DNA from: Abiotrophia sp965245735
GTDB taxonomy: Bacteria; Bacillota; Bacilli; Lactobacillales; Aerococcaceae
Reading direction: 5' to 3'
Length of the DNA stretch: 64,000 bases
NCBI GenBank assembly: GCA_965245735.1
Contig: CBDFAX010000008.1
Span: 1 to 64,000, forward strand
The position numbers and the translations under genes were made by a program. Below the pieces are notes generated by a model. The model ran no database searches. It saw only the letters and a list, made by a program, of their open reading frames with translations, and had not been told where the DNA came from. Below, piece by piece: positions 16,322 through 24,724 of this stretch (position 1 is its first letter; each line of letters starts with the position of its first letter).

Positions 16322-16389
16322 AAAAAACCTACATTGGGTAGGTCGCTATCGTTAGCCTTAGTATAACATAAGGGCGGCCACTGAGACAA
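16322..16389 (-). promoter_or_regulatory. nusG promoter and leader terminator
   Basis: Minus-strand TTGTCT (16384-16389), 18-base spacer, TATACT (16360-16365). About ten bases after the expected start point the RNA forms ACCTAC/GTAGGT with a five-base loop and then TTTTTTATTTT (16322-16343), an intrinsic terminator shape, with 33 bases remaining to the nusG ATG. Read-through must occur for nusG to be made, so this may be an attenuator, perhaps autoregulatory. The role is inference. Confidence 0.6.
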
Positions 16390-16430
16390 GACCCGGCCCA
16401 AGGAATTTCCTCGGGCGCTTGGCCTAGTGG

Positions 16431-16928
16431 CTAGTCTTGATTTCTCTCTAAGCCTGCGTGAGCAATCCGAGCTGCTGCAGCGGCTGCAATGGCACCTACC
16501 AGGTCATCAATGAAAGTATTGACGCGGCCAGGCGTCTTGGAATCTAGTTCTTTGACGATGCCGGTCTTCATTTTGTCTACATAGCCAAAGTTGGTCAGGC
16601 CAATCGACCCGTAGACATTGACAATGGACAGGGCCAGAATTTCATCAATGCCATAAAGTCCTGCATCGCGCGCAATAATGTCCCGCAAAATAGGCGAGAA
16701 GTGGCCCGCTTCTACCGCCATATCTAACTCAATGCCGGTGACCACTGCGTGTTGAACCTCACGTTTCTTGAGAACTTCTTGAACGTGAGACTGACACTGC
16801 TCAATCGTAATATGGGGCACATAATCCACTTGTAAGTCGTAGACAATGTGGGCAATATCCTTAACGGTCACGCCTCGTTGGCTTAAGAGATCATACATAT
16901 GCTGTTCTAAGTGTTCATCGTGTGTCAT
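16431..16928 (-). CDS. pgpA: Phosphatidylglycerophosphatase A-like protein
   Basis: About 165 residues. The C-terminal region carries PgpA-family motifs: YGIDEILALSIVNVYGSIGLTNFGYVDKMK and a short Asp-rich segment FIDDLVGAIAAAAAARI near the end. PgpA enzymes dephosphorylate phosphatidylglycerophosphate in membrane lipid synthesis; Gram-positive members of this short soluble type (YutG-like) are less well characterised. The start at 16928 follows AAAAGGATGG; upstream in-frame sequence reads into the secE tail and has no support. It lies between secE and nusG, which are normally adjacent. Confidence 0.75.
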   Translation of the reverse strand: MTHDEHLEQHMYDLLSQRGVTVKDIAHIVYDLQVDYVPHITIEQCQSHVQEVLKKREVQHAVVTGIELDMAVEAGHFSPILRDIIARDAGLYGIDEILALSIVNVYGSIGLTNFGYVDKMKTGIVKELDSKTPGRVNTFIDDLVGAIAAAAAARIAHAGLERNQD

Positions 16929-16954
16929 GAAGCCACCATCCTTTTCCCTAAAGT

Positions 16955-16991
16955 AAATCAATCCGCCTAGAGAGATTCTCCAAGCGGATTG
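16955..16991 (-). terminator. Terminator of rpmG-secE
   Basis: Minus-strand stem CAATCCGC/GCGGATTG with a 17-base loop and a weak T-rich tail, 35 bases after the secE stop and inside the pgpA leader. Confidence 0.65.
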
Positions 16992-17025
16992 AGGTTTTCT
17001 ATCTAAGTGCCTACCTCTCGCTCGC

Positions 17026-17199
17026 TTAGAGGGCGTAGAAGTAGTTGAGTAAGTTGGACAAGCCAAAGTCGATGCCACCGAAGTAGAGGCCTAATAAAAC
17101 GACCATAATGATGACTGTCCATGTGTATTTGTTGACTTCGCCTAAGCTTGGCCAAGTCACACGTTTCATTTCTTTTCCGACGTTCTTAATGTATCCCAT
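17026..17199 (-). CDS. secE: Preprotein translocase subunit SecE
   Basis: 57 residues. The sequence runs MGYIKNVGKEMKRVTWPSLG (the amphipathic helix with the conserved RVTWPS motif), then a single membrane helix around WTVIIMVVLLGLYFGG. SecE clamps SecY in the general secretion channel. It follows rpmG by 14 bases, the common rpmG-secE order. Too short for usual length cut-offs but unambiguous. Confidence 0.95.
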   Translation of the reverse strand: MGYIKNVGKEMKRVTWPSLGEVNKYTWTVIIMVVLLGLYFGGIDFGLSNLLNYFYAL

Positions 17200-17213
17200 G
17201 CTCTAATACCCTT

Positions 17214-17366
17214 CTATTTAGTTTCTTTATGCAAGGTATGCTTGTTGCAGTACTTGCAGAATTTCTTGATTTCTAAGCGTTGCGACTGTCCCATCTGCGT
17301 GGGTGTCATGTGGTAATTACGTTGACCACATTCACTACAGGCTAAGGCACCTTTCTTTTGAGCCAA
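17214..17366 (-). CDS. rpmG: 50S ribosomal protein L33
   Basis: 50 residues starting from TTG, nine bases after AGGAGG. Two zinc-type pairs are seen: CSEC (10-13) and CKYC (37-40), with the family core RNYHMTPTQ and RLEIKKFCKYCNKHTLHKE. It is a zinc-containing L33 paralogue, as is usual at the sigH-rpmG-secE locus. The promoter overlaps the end of the upstream sigma factor gene. Confidence 0.95.
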   Translation of the reverse strand: MAQKKGALACSECGQRNYHMTPTQMGQSQRLEIKKFCKYCNKHTLHKETK

Positions 17367-17402
17367 GGCAACTACCTCCTTTTGATGCTATATCATCTTT
17401 TA

Positions 17403-17431
17403 ATGATAGGCAGTTCCCGGCTATTTGTCAA
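17403..17431 (-). promoter_or_regulatory. rpmG-secE promoter
   Basis: Minus-strand TTGACA (17426-17431), 17-base spacer, TATCAT (17403-17408). The -35 lies inside the last codons of the sigma factor gene. Confidence 0.8.
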
Positions 17432-18047
17432 GCCTCTTGCAGAAATCTTCTAGTTTTTTACGACAGCGGCTTAGGGCACTTTGACAAGAACGTTGGGACT
17501 TGCCCTTGACCTGAGACATCTCCTCGACACTCATGCCATCTAGGCAAGCTAAGAGAACCTCTTTTTCCCAATCAGACAAACTTGAAAAATAACCATCGGA
17601 GGCTTCACGTGCTAGACACCAGTCTTCTGGTGCCATATCGTGACCTTGAGCTAGGGGACTCAGAGGATCGAAATGCGCCTCTAGTTGTTCTCTCACATAG
17701 TCATCCACATCCAGAGAAATACAATCGGATGCTTGAACGCGTTTATGCGCAGATTCATAACGATATAAATGGCTAAAATGTCGGATAAGGACAATTTTAA
17801 AGTAACTCTTGAAGGGAATTCCACCATTATAAGTGAAGATGGCCTTCCACAAAGTAACTCTAGCTTCTTGTTGGAAGTCTGCATAATCAAGATAGGCAGA
17901 CTTACTCATCAAATAACAACTTCTAATCAAAGGACTGAACTGGCGCAACAATTGTTCAAATTCTTGGCCATCAAAATCTGCCTTGAGTGCTGCAACTGCT
18001 TGATCGAGTGCTAGCAACTCTGTGTCTTCGTACTGATGAAAATCCAT
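17421..18047 (-). CDS. sigH: Sigma-70 family factor, SigH/ComX-like
   Basis: 208 residues. Region 2 contains YLDYADFQQEARVTLWKAIFTYNG..PFKSYFKIVLIRHF, and region 4 near the C-terminus is LSDWEKEVLLACLDGMSVEEMSQVKGKSQRSCQSALSRCRKKL. Length and gene order (yacP-sigH-rpmG-secE) match the sigH position of Bacillus. In Lactobacillales the factors at this locus usually switch on competence genes, which fits the prepilin peptidase at the start of the window. I see no clear competence-box sequence upstream of that gene. AGGAGG precedes the ATG. Confidence 0.85.
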   Translation of the reverse strand: MDFHQYEDTELLALDQAVAALKADFDGQEFEQLLRQFSPLIRSCYLMSKSAYLDYADFQQEARVTLWKAIFTYNGGIPFKSYFKIVLIRHFSHLYRYESAHKRVQASDCISLDVDDYVREQLEAHFDPLSPLAQGHDMAPEDWCLAREASDGYFSSLSDWEKEVLLACLDGMSVEEMSQVKGKSQRSCQSALSRCRKKLEDFCKRLDK

Positions 18048-18108
18048 GGGTGTTTCCTCCTCTATAAAGGTTAATATAGGGGAGAAGGAAAAGGTTTATC
18101 CCATATGT

Positions 18109-18624
18109 TTAAAGTGTTTTGCGCAATTGATCGAGTTTCGCCAATTGTCTTGCGCTCCACGGGCTGTGCCGGCGGAGCCGTCTACTATAGTAACGTTCGA
18201 CATCTGCAGTCATTTCTTCTTTGGCTAACTTCAAATCATGCCATAATTCTTGAGCCGACATACGAAGGGCTCCCTGTTGAAAAATAGTCCATTGCTCAGC
18301 CATATCACTCGTTGCCACCGTCACGCGGTTCAACGGATGAATATAGGCTCCTACTCCCCTCTCAATATACGAGTCTGCCGTTTCGTTCTCCTCGGTAAAA
18401 ACCACTTGCACTCCAGACTGCTCAAGCCTTGTCGCTCGTCCAGGCACTAATTGGGCATCAAAGACCACAATCACCTGGACCTGTCTCACCCTGGCATAAC
18501 TGGCCAGTTCAGCTATTAGTCGATCCCGCGCTTCTTGGATATTAACCACTTGAAGACGCGACAGGTGTGGCCACGCACCAATCATATTGTAGCCATCCAC
18601 CAAAAGGTAGGCCTGTCTTTTCAT
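18109..18624 (-). CDS. YacP/Rae1-type NYN-domain endoribonuclease
   Basis: 171 residues of the PIN-like NYN fold. The LLVDGYNMIGAWPHL start has the first acidic residue, VIVVFDAQ the second and TEENETADSYIERGV the third acidic cluster; VATSDMAEQ completes the core. Rae1 relatives bind the ribosome and cut mRNA in the A site. It begins 11 bases after rlmB stops and is part of the cysS-mrnC-rlmB-yacP operon. Confidence 0.88.
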   Translation of the reverse strand: MKRQAYLLVDGYNMIGAWPHLSRLQVVNIQEARDRLIAELASYARVRQVQVIVVFDAQLVPGRATRLEQSGVQVVFTEENETADSYIERGVGAYIHPLNRVTVATSDMAEQWTIFQQGALRMSAQELWHDLKLAKEEMTADVERYYSRRLRRHSPWSARQLAKLDQLRKTL

Positions 18625-18635
18625 CAGTGATTCCC

Positions 18636-19481
18636 CTAATTCATCCGATGCCGGGCAACTTCATAAACCAATACGCCTGCTGCCACGCTAGCATTAAGAC
18701 TTTGGACATGTCCCACCATTGGGATGGTGACAATGCCGTCTGCTTTTTGCTTCACAAGAGGAGAGACCCCTTGACCTTCATTCCCAATGACAATCGCCAA
18801 AGGCCCTTGACTATTCCACTGGCGCACATCTTCTCCCGCCATATCCGTGGCGAAGACCCAGATCCCTTGATTTTGTAGCAGTTCAATGGTCTGAGCGATA
18901 TTCGCAACACGAACAACGGGTACATGTTCGATAGCCCCTGTGGATGTCTTGGCAACAATGCCTGTTAAACCGACTGCGCGACGCTTAGGAATGATGATTC
19001 CGTGGACACCAAAAGCATCCGCCGTGCGTAGAATGGATCCCAAATTATGCGGATCTTCAATCCCATCAAGAATCAGTAGGAAAGGAGGCTGACCTTTGCT
19101 TTCGGCCAAGGCAAGACAGTCTTCTATGGTCTGATAATCAAAAGGAGGCACGGTGAGAACCAACCCTTGGTGATTAGCACCTTGGGTCAATTCATCCAGT
19201 TTACTTTTCGGAACTTCTTGAAAAATTCCGCCGTGGTTTTTTACTAATTCTATTATACTACTTATTTTAGAATCTGCCAGTCCTTTTTGATAAAAAAGTT
19301 TATTTATCCCCTTATTTTTTTTAAGGGTTTCCATTACCGCGTGTTTGCCAAAGATAATTTCCTCTTGAGAAGTTTTATCTGTCGCATTTTCTATTTTCTT
19401 GTCTGTTGTTTCATCATATTTCTTTTTATGCGTTTGTCGCTTGCTAGTTGATTTGCGCGACCGACTTGTATCATATTTCAT
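18636..19481 (-). CDS. rlmB: 23S rRNA 2'-O-methyltransferase (TrmH/SpoU family, RlmB-like)
   Basis: 281 residues. The SpoU fold is clear: LLILDGIEDPHNLGSILRTADAFGVHGIIIP (motif 1), AIVIGNEGQGVSPLVKQKADGIVTIPM (motif 2) and VQSLNASVAAGVLVYEVARHR (motif 3, knotted SAM site). An N-terminal substrate-binding part (EEIIFGKHAVMETLKKNKG) is preceded by about 45 residues very rich in Lys, Ser and Thr, encoded by AT-rich DNA unlike the rest of the gene. The expected product modifies the peptidyl-transferase loop G2251. It begins two bases after mrnC ends. Confidence 0.92.
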   Translation of the reverse strand: MKYDTSRSRKSTSKRQTHKKKYDETTDKKIENATDKTSQEEIIFGKHAVMETLKKNKGINKLFYQKGLADSKISSIIELVKNHGGIFQEVPKSKLDELTQGANHQGLVLTVPPFDYQTIEDCLALAESKGQPPFLLILDGIEDPHNLGSILRTADAFGVHGIIIPKRRAVGLTGIVAKTSTGAIEHVPVVRVANIAQTIELLQNQGIWVFATDMAGEDVRQWNSQGPLAIVIGNEGQGVSPLVKQKADGIVTIPMVGHVQSLNASVAAGVLVYEVARHRMN

Positions 19482-19482
19482 T

Positions 19483-19878
19483 CTATTGTCCTCTCTGATC
19501 GATCAGGGCTAGAGACTGGACAATCAACTCCTCCAAACGCTGACTTTGCCCGGAGAGATGAAGCCAGCCAAGTAGGGCTTCAAAGCCTGTTGCCTGGCGG
19601 TAATCGCCAATGCTAGCATTCTTAGCCTTGGTATTAGCCTTATGATTACGCCCCCGTTTATAGATGGTTAATTCCTCTTCATTTAAGGTCTCTTGGTCCC
19701 GCAGACACTGCATGGCATAGGCCTGGCCCTTGGCTTCTACATAGCGGGTCGCTGCCCGATGCAGACGATTGGGCTGGGTCAGGCCAGAGGCAATGACATG
19801 CTGTCTGACATAAAGCTCATAGATAGCATCTCCAATATAGGCTAGGGCAGCCCCATTTAATTGATCTACTTGATTCAT
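19483..19878 (-). CDS. mrnC: Mini-ribonuclease III
   Basis: 131 residues with only the RNase III catalytic domain: LNGAALAYIGDAIYELYVR (signature, Asp and Glu catalytic residues) and NASIGDYRQATGFEALLGWLHLSG. It lacks a dsRNA-binding domain, as the family does. Mini-III matures 23S rRNA by trimming its ends. The ATG at 19878 overlaps the cysS stop (ATGA); an in-frame TTG upstream is unlikely. Confidence 0.93.
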   Translation of the reverse strand: MNQVDQLNGAALAYIGDAIYELYVRQHVIASGLTQPNRLHRAATRYVEAKGQAYAMQCLRDQETLNEEELTIYKRGRNHKANTKAKNASIGDYRQATGFEALLGWLHLSGQSQRLEELIVQSLALIDQRGQ

Positions 19879-21299
19879 TGATTCACTCGCTTCCAAACCG
19901 TACCTTGAGGCGTGTCATCTAAGAGGATGCCTTGCTCCTTGAGTTGATCACGAATCGCGTCGCTACGGGCGAAATCCTTGTTGGCCCGGGCTTGACGGCG
20001 TTCCTCAATCAGCGCCTCAATTTCCTGATCAATACTATTGCTTTTATCTTCTAAATCCAAGCCAAATACTGCTAATAAGTCATGTAGAACTTTGTCATAA
20101 AGTGACAGAACAGCTTGGCTGACTAATTCTAGGTCCAAGTAACGATTCAGGGACTTGACCAAATCAAAGAGAGCCGTAATCCCATTAGAAGCATTAAAGT
20201 CATCATCCATTGCAGTCACAAATTGCTCTTGAATACCATTAATCTCTGTTAACCAAGTCTCATGATCTTCAAGGTCTGCGCTAGCTTGGTCCTGACGGTG
20301 CTTGAGTCGACGGAGCGCCTCCCGTAATTTGCTGACATTGGCTTGAGCTTCCGTAATCACAGCCTCATCGTAGCGCAAAGGACGACGGTAGTGGGTTGTC
20401 GCCAACATGTAGCGAATGACCATAGGGTCGTAGGCTTCTAGCAAGTCTCGCAAGAGGACGAAGTTCCCCAAGGACTTACTCATTTTCTCATCTTGCTTAC
20501 CGATGGTCACAAAACCATTGTGGAGCCAGTAATGGGCAAAAGTATGACCAGTGCAGGCTTCAGACTGGGCAATCTCATTCTCATGGTGAGGGAAAGTAAG
20601 GTCTTGTCCGCCCCCATGAATATCAATCGTATCACCTAGGTACTTAGTGGCCATAACTGAACATTCAATATGCCAGCCAGGACGGCCCGGCCCCCACGGC
20701 GAATCCCAGGCAATCTCCCCAGGCTTGGCAGTCTTCCAGAGGGCAAAGTCCAGAGGATTGGCCTTGCGTTCTGCAACTACCTGATCCAAACGTTCGCTAG
20801 CGCCAACCAATAGATCTTCTAACGATTGGTCAGATAAATGGCCATAGTCCTTGAAGGATTCCGTCTTAAAGTAAACATCGCCTTCTGATTCATAGGCATG
20901 GCCCTTTTCGATTAAGGTCTGGACGAAGACAATAATTTCCTCAATATTTTCCATAACCCGTGGGTGGACGGTCGCCGGTTGAATATTGAGCTGGCCAGTG
21001 TCTTCCTTGAAGGCCGCGATATACTTGTCAGCAATGGCTTCAGGAGTTGAACCTTCAGCAATCGCCGCCTTGATAATTTTATCGTCAACGTCAGTGAAGT
21101 TGCTGACATAATTGACTTGATAACCTCGATACTGGAAGTAACGCCGAATCGTGTCAAAAGCTACCGCGCTACGGGCGTTGCCGATATGGATATAGTTATA
21201 GACGGTCGGACCGCAGACATAGAAAGCCACTTGCCCTTCTTTAATGGGACGGAAGACTTCCTTCTGCCGTGTCAAGGTATTATAGACTTGTATTGCCAT
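19875..21299 (-). CDS. cysS: Cysteinyl-tRNA synthetase
   Basis: 474 residues. Class I motifs: HIGN (in YNYIHIGNARS) and KMSKS (in DEKMSKSLGN). Zinc ligands are seen in FYVCGPTVY, GWHIECSVM and TFPHHENE. The start is MAIQVYN at 21299, seven bases after AAAGGAG; six further codons upstream are in frame but unlikely. First gene of the cysS-mrnC-rlmB-yacP cluster. The cysE gene that often precedes it in Bacillus is absent, and ung takes that place. Confidence 0.96.
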   Translation of the reverse strand: MAIQVYNTLTRQKEVFRPIKEGQVAFYVCGPTVYNYIHIGNARSAVAFDTIRRYFQYRGYQVNYVSNFTDVDDKIIKAAIAEGSTPEAIADKYIAAFKEDTGQLNIQPATVHPRVMENIEEIIVFVQTLIEKGHAYESEGDVYFKTESFKDYGHLSDQSLEDLLVGASERLDQVVAERKANPLDFALWKTAKPGEIAWDSPWGPGRPGWHIECSVMATKYLGDTIDIHGGGQDLTFPHHENEIAQSEACTGHTFAHYWLHNGFVTIGKQDEKMSKSLGNFVLLRDLLEAYDPMVIRYMLATTHYRRPLRYDEAVITEAQANVSKLREALRRLKHRQDQASADLEDHETWLTEINGIQEQFVTAMDDDFNASNGITALFDLVKSLNRYLDLELVSQAVLSLYDKVLHDLLAVFGLDLEDKSNSIDQEIEALIEERRQARANKDFARSDAIRDQLKEQGILLDDTPQGTVWKRVNQ

Positions 21300-21335
21300 A
21301 GTATTGCTCCTTTTCATTAAAATAAGTAAATAGCT

Positions 21336-21989
21336 TTAAGCAAGCCAATCAATTGGGGTCTGCCCCTGAGCCTCTAAAAAGGCATTGGCTCGTGAAAAAG
21401 GCCGACTGCCAAAGAAACCGCGATAGGCAGATAGGGGGCTAGGATGCGCCGATTCAATTACCAAGTGCTGGCTAGCGGTAATCAGAGCCTTCTTCTTGCG
21501 GGCATAGGCACCCCACAGGATGAAGACAACCGGCTGCTCCTGTTGATTGACGACCCGAATAATCGCGTCCGTAAATGGCTCCCAAATCTGTCCTGCATGG
21601 CCGTTAGCCATACCTGCTGGTACGGTCAGACAGGCATTTAGCAATAAGACGCCTTGTTGGGCCCAGGCCGTTAAGTCATGATTGGGCTTGACGCCAATGT
21701 CATCCGCTAATTCTTTGAGAATGTTCTGAAGAGAAGGGGGGGCAGGCAAATCATTAGGTACAGAAAAGCTTAATCCTTGTGCCTGACCTGGCCCATGGTA
21801 GGGATCTTGCCCCAGAATAACAACCTTGACATCCTCTAAGGCAGTCGTTTGGATAGCATTAAAGACCCGGTCACGCGGCGGATAGATCCTTCCTTGGCCG
21901 TAAACTTGGTCCATGAAATGATTAATTTGGCTGAAATAACCTACGGGTAGTTCTTCCTTAATGGCTTGATGCCAGGCAGAGTGTGACAT
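21336..21989 (-). CDS. ung: Uracil-DNA glycosylase, family 1
   Basis: 217 residues. It has the water-activating motif GQDPYHGPGQAQGLSFSV, the uracil-binding LLNACLTV and the Leu-intercalation motif SAHPSPLSAYRGFFGSRPFS. It removes uracil from DNA to start base excision repair. It sits between gltX and cysS on the same strand, separated from gltX by a terminator. Confidence 0.96.
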   Translation of the reverse strand: MSHSAWHQAIKEELPVGYFSQINHFMDQVYGQGRIYPPRDRVFNAIQTTALEDVKVVILGQDPYHGPGQAQGLSFSVPNDLPAPPSLQNILKELADDIGVKPNHDLTAWAQQGVLLLNACLTVPAGMANGHAGQIWEPFTDAIIRVVNQQEQPVVFILWGAYARKKKALITASQHLVIESAHPSPLSAYRGFFGSRPFSRANAFLEAQGQTPIDWLA

Positions 21990-22020
21990 ATAGGGAGCCT
22001 CCTTAGATAGCAGATGCCTA

Positions 22021-22059
22021 AAAACAAAAGAGGTTGAGGCAAGTGCCCCAGCCTCTTTT
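22021..22059 (-). terminator. Terminator of gltX
   Basis: Minus-strand stem AAAAGAGG/CCTCTTTT with a TGTTTT tail, between gltX and ung. Confidence 0.8.
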
Positions 22060-22073
22060 AGTCATCTTGAATT

Positions 22074-23546
22074 TTATGCCAAGAGCGCTGCTACTTGGTC
22101 AATATGGGATAGAACTTTTTCTTTGCCTAAGACTTCGATTAATGCCGGTAATTCTGGCCCATGCATTTGGCCACTCACTGCAATCCGGATTGGCATGAAG
22201 AGACCACGCCCTTTGGCGCCTGTTTCCTTCTGCACTTCCTTGATGCAAGCTTTAATGTTTGCAGCCTCAAAGTCTTCTAAGTTCGCTAACTTCTCGCGAA
22301 CTGCCGCTAAGACAGCCGGCACTTGCTCGCCTGATAAAACCTCACGACTTTCTTCGTCAATCGTCAAACTATCGTTGAAGAAGAGGCTAGACAGAGAGAC
22401 GATTTCTGCCCCGTAAGACATTTGCTCGTGGAAGAGTGAGACGACCTTGGTCACCCAAGCTAACTCTTCTTCCGATGGATTAGCTGATACACGACCTGCC
22501 TCAATCAGATGTGGCAAGGCTAGAGCCGTCACTTCTTCAAGACTCGCTTGCTTCATATAGGTATTGTTGATCCATTCCAATTTCTTGGTGTCGAAGGAAG
22601 CAGGTGAAGTAGACAAACGTTCATAGTCGAAAAGTTCAATCAACTGGTCACGACCGAAAATTTCCTCTTCACCAACTGGAGACCATCCCAAAAGGGCGAT
22701 AAAGTTGAAGATAGCTTCTGGTAAGTAGCCCAGGTTACGGTATTGTTCGATAAATTGCAAGATAGCACCGTCACGTTTGCTGAGTTTCTTATGAGTCTCA
22801 GCATTAACGATTAAGGTCATGTGACCAAAACGTGGGTAGTCCCAACCAAAAGCATCATAAATCATCATTTGCTTAGGTGTATTAGCGATGTGGTCATCCC
22901 CCCGCAGTACGTGGGTAATGCCCATAAGGTGGTCGTCGACCGTTACCGCAAAGTTATAAGTTGGCATGCCGTCACGTTTGCGGATAACCCAGTCACCAGA
23001 AACACTGCGTGATTCGAAGGTAATCGGACCCTTGACTAAATCTTCAAATTCATAGGTCACATCTTCTGGCACGCGGAAACGAATAACCGGTACACGACCT
23101 TCTGCTTCAAAGGCAGCTTCTTCTTCAGGCGTTAGGTGAGCGTGTTGGCCACCATAGTGTGGCATTTCGCCACGGGCTTGTTGGGCTTCACGTTCTGCCT
23201 CTAATTCTTCTTCCGTCATGTAGCACTTGTAGGCCTTGCCTTCTGCCAATAGTTGGTCAATCAGTGGGTTGTAAATATGCAGACGCTCTGACTGACGGTA
23301 AGGACCCACTTGGCCTGGTTTATTAGGCGCTTCATCCCAGTCCATTCCCAGCCAGGTTAAGTTATCTAGCTGGCTCTTCTCACCGTGCTCAAGATTACGT
23401 TTTAAGTCGGTATCTTCAATCCGAATGACGAAGTCGCCACCATAGTGACGAGCAAACAAATAGTTGAAGAGCGCAGTCCGCGCATTCCCGATGTGTAATT
23501 CTCCTGTTGGGCTTGGTGCATAACGCACACGTACTTTTGAAGTCAT
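22074..23546 (-). CDS. gltX: Glutamyl-tRNA synthetase
   Basis: 490 residues. The class I motif HIGN is in GELHIGNARTALFNY, and KLSKR is in THKKLSKRDGA. It is likely a non-discriminating enzyme that also charges tRNA-Gln, as in most Firmicutes, but that cannot be read from the sequence. GAGG precedes the ATG. It follows the PIN/TRAM gene by 16 bases; the ispD-ispF genes that often lie between them are missing. Confidence 0.96.
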   Translation of the reverse strand: MTSKVRVRYAPSPTGELHIGNARTALFNYLFARHYGGDFVIRIEDTDLKRNLEHGEKSQLDNLTWLGMDWDEAPNKPGQVGPYRQSERLHIYNPLIDQLLAEGKAYKCYMTEEELEAEREAQQARGEMPHYGGQHAHLTPEEEAAFEAEGRVPVIRFRVPEDVTYEFEDLVKGPITFESRSVSGDWVIRKRDGMPTYNFAVTVDDHLMGITHVLRGDDHIANTPKQMMIYDAFGWDYPRFGHMTLIVNAETHKKLSKRDGAILQFIEQYRNLGYLPEAIFNFIALLGWSPVGEEEIFGRDQLIELFDYERLSTSPASFDTKKLEWINNTYMKQASLEEVTALALPHLIEAGRVSANPSEEELAWVTKVVSLFHEQMSYGAEIVSLSSLFFNDSLTIDEESREVLSGEQVPAVLAAVREKLANLEDFEAANIKACIKEVQKETGAKGRGLFMPIRIAVSGQMHGPELPALIEVLGKEKVLSHIDQVAALLA

Positions 23547-23562
23547 GTAGTTTCCTCTTTCC

Positions 23563-24681
23563 TTAGTAATGTGACTGCTTGGTTTCGATTTTATCTTGCG
23601 AATGAGCGGGCTTAGCGAAAATCATACGCCCAGCGCTAGTTTGCAGGGCACTGGTGACAATGACTTTCAGTCGCTCATTCATGTAATGTTGCCCGTCTTC
23701 GACCACAATCATGGTCCCGTCATCTAAATAGGCAACCCCTTGTTTGCGCTCAGTCCCGGACTTAACCACCGTGACTTCCATGATTTCGCCAGGAATCACG
23801 ACCGGTTTGACCGCTAGGGCCAAGGCATTGATGTTAAAGACGGTGACATTTTGAAATTCACAGACCTTATTTAAATTATAATCGTTTGTGACCACGGCTG
23901 CATCAATTAATTTTGCCAAACGAATCAACTTGCTGTCAACCTCTGGCACATCGTCAAAATCCCCATCATAAAATTCGATTGGGATGAGCGATTCTTTTTG
24001 TAAACTGTTGAGAATGTCCAGCCCTCGGCGGCCACGAGCACGCTTGAGCGAATCCGCTGAATCCGCGATGAATTGCAATTCCTTAAGCACAAAATTAGGA
24101 ATCACGAGTACCCCTTCTAAGAAGTGAGTCTTGGCAATGTCGGCAATCCGACCATCAATGATAACGCTAGTATCTAAGAGTTTGTAGCGGTGGAAATTCT
24201 CACCAGCCTTGCGCTCCAAGATGCGGCTTTCCTGTTTTTCCCGCTTGCTAGCAGAGCGACTAAAAATCGTCCGCCATTCATCCTGCCGACTGGTTGCAGT
24301 CTGGTAGCCAACAATGGATAGGATGACCGATAAAACCAAGGGCAGGGCGTTAGAGATAAAGGGAATTTGCAAATTAGAGAAGGGAAGTGAGATGAGATAG
24401 CCGATAATCAGGCCGACAACCCCACCAATAGTCCCGAAGAAGATGGTTGAGGTGGTTTGTTTGTTTAAGATTTCTTGTGTCTTGCGAATCCAACGAGCCA
24501 ACAAAGGTGAGGCGAGATTTCCCAAGAGGGCGAAAATAATTGCGAATAATAAACCGTTAAAGTAGGTGTTCTGCAAGAAATCTTGCGTTAAATGTAACCA
24601 CGGCCAGATAGAGGCCCCAAAGGACACGCCAAAACTCAGTCCGATAATGGCTGAAACCATTAAGACAATACGTTTAAACAT
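23563..24681 (-). CDS. PIN/TRAM-domain membrane protein (YacL family)
   Basis: 372 residues. There are four hydrophobic segments in the first ~125 residues, then a PIN nuclease-like domain starting LLDTSVIIDGRIADIAKT (acidic residues) with ARGRRGLDILNSLQ and AAVVTNDYNLNKVCEF, and a C-terminal TRAM domain (VKSGTERKQGVAYLDDGTMIVVEDGQ). It is conserved next to radA in Firmicutes; biochemical role unknown. The disA gene usual between radA and yacL in Bacillus is absent. Confidence 0.88.
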   Translation of the reverse strand: MFKRIVLMVSAIIGLSFGVSFGASIWPWLHLTQDFLQNTYFNGLLFAIIFALLGNLASPLLARWIRKTQEILNKQTTSTIFFGTIGGVVGLIIGYLISLPFSNLQIPFISNALPLVLSVILSIVGYQTATSRQDEWRTIFSRSASKREKQESRILERKAGENFHRYKLLDTSVIIDGRIADIAKTHFLEGVLVIPNFVLKELQFIADSADSLKRARGRRGLDILNSLQKESLIPIEFYDGDFDDVPEVDSKLIRLAKLIDAAVVTNDYNLNKVCEFQNVTVFNINALALAVKPVVIPGEIMEVTVVKSGTERKQGVAYLDDGTMIVVEDGQHYMNERLKVIVTSALQTSAGRMIFAKPAHSQDKIETKQSHY

Positions 24682-24724
24682 AAACCTTCCTCCTTTCCTG
24701 TTTTTTTATAATGATGGCCTCCCC

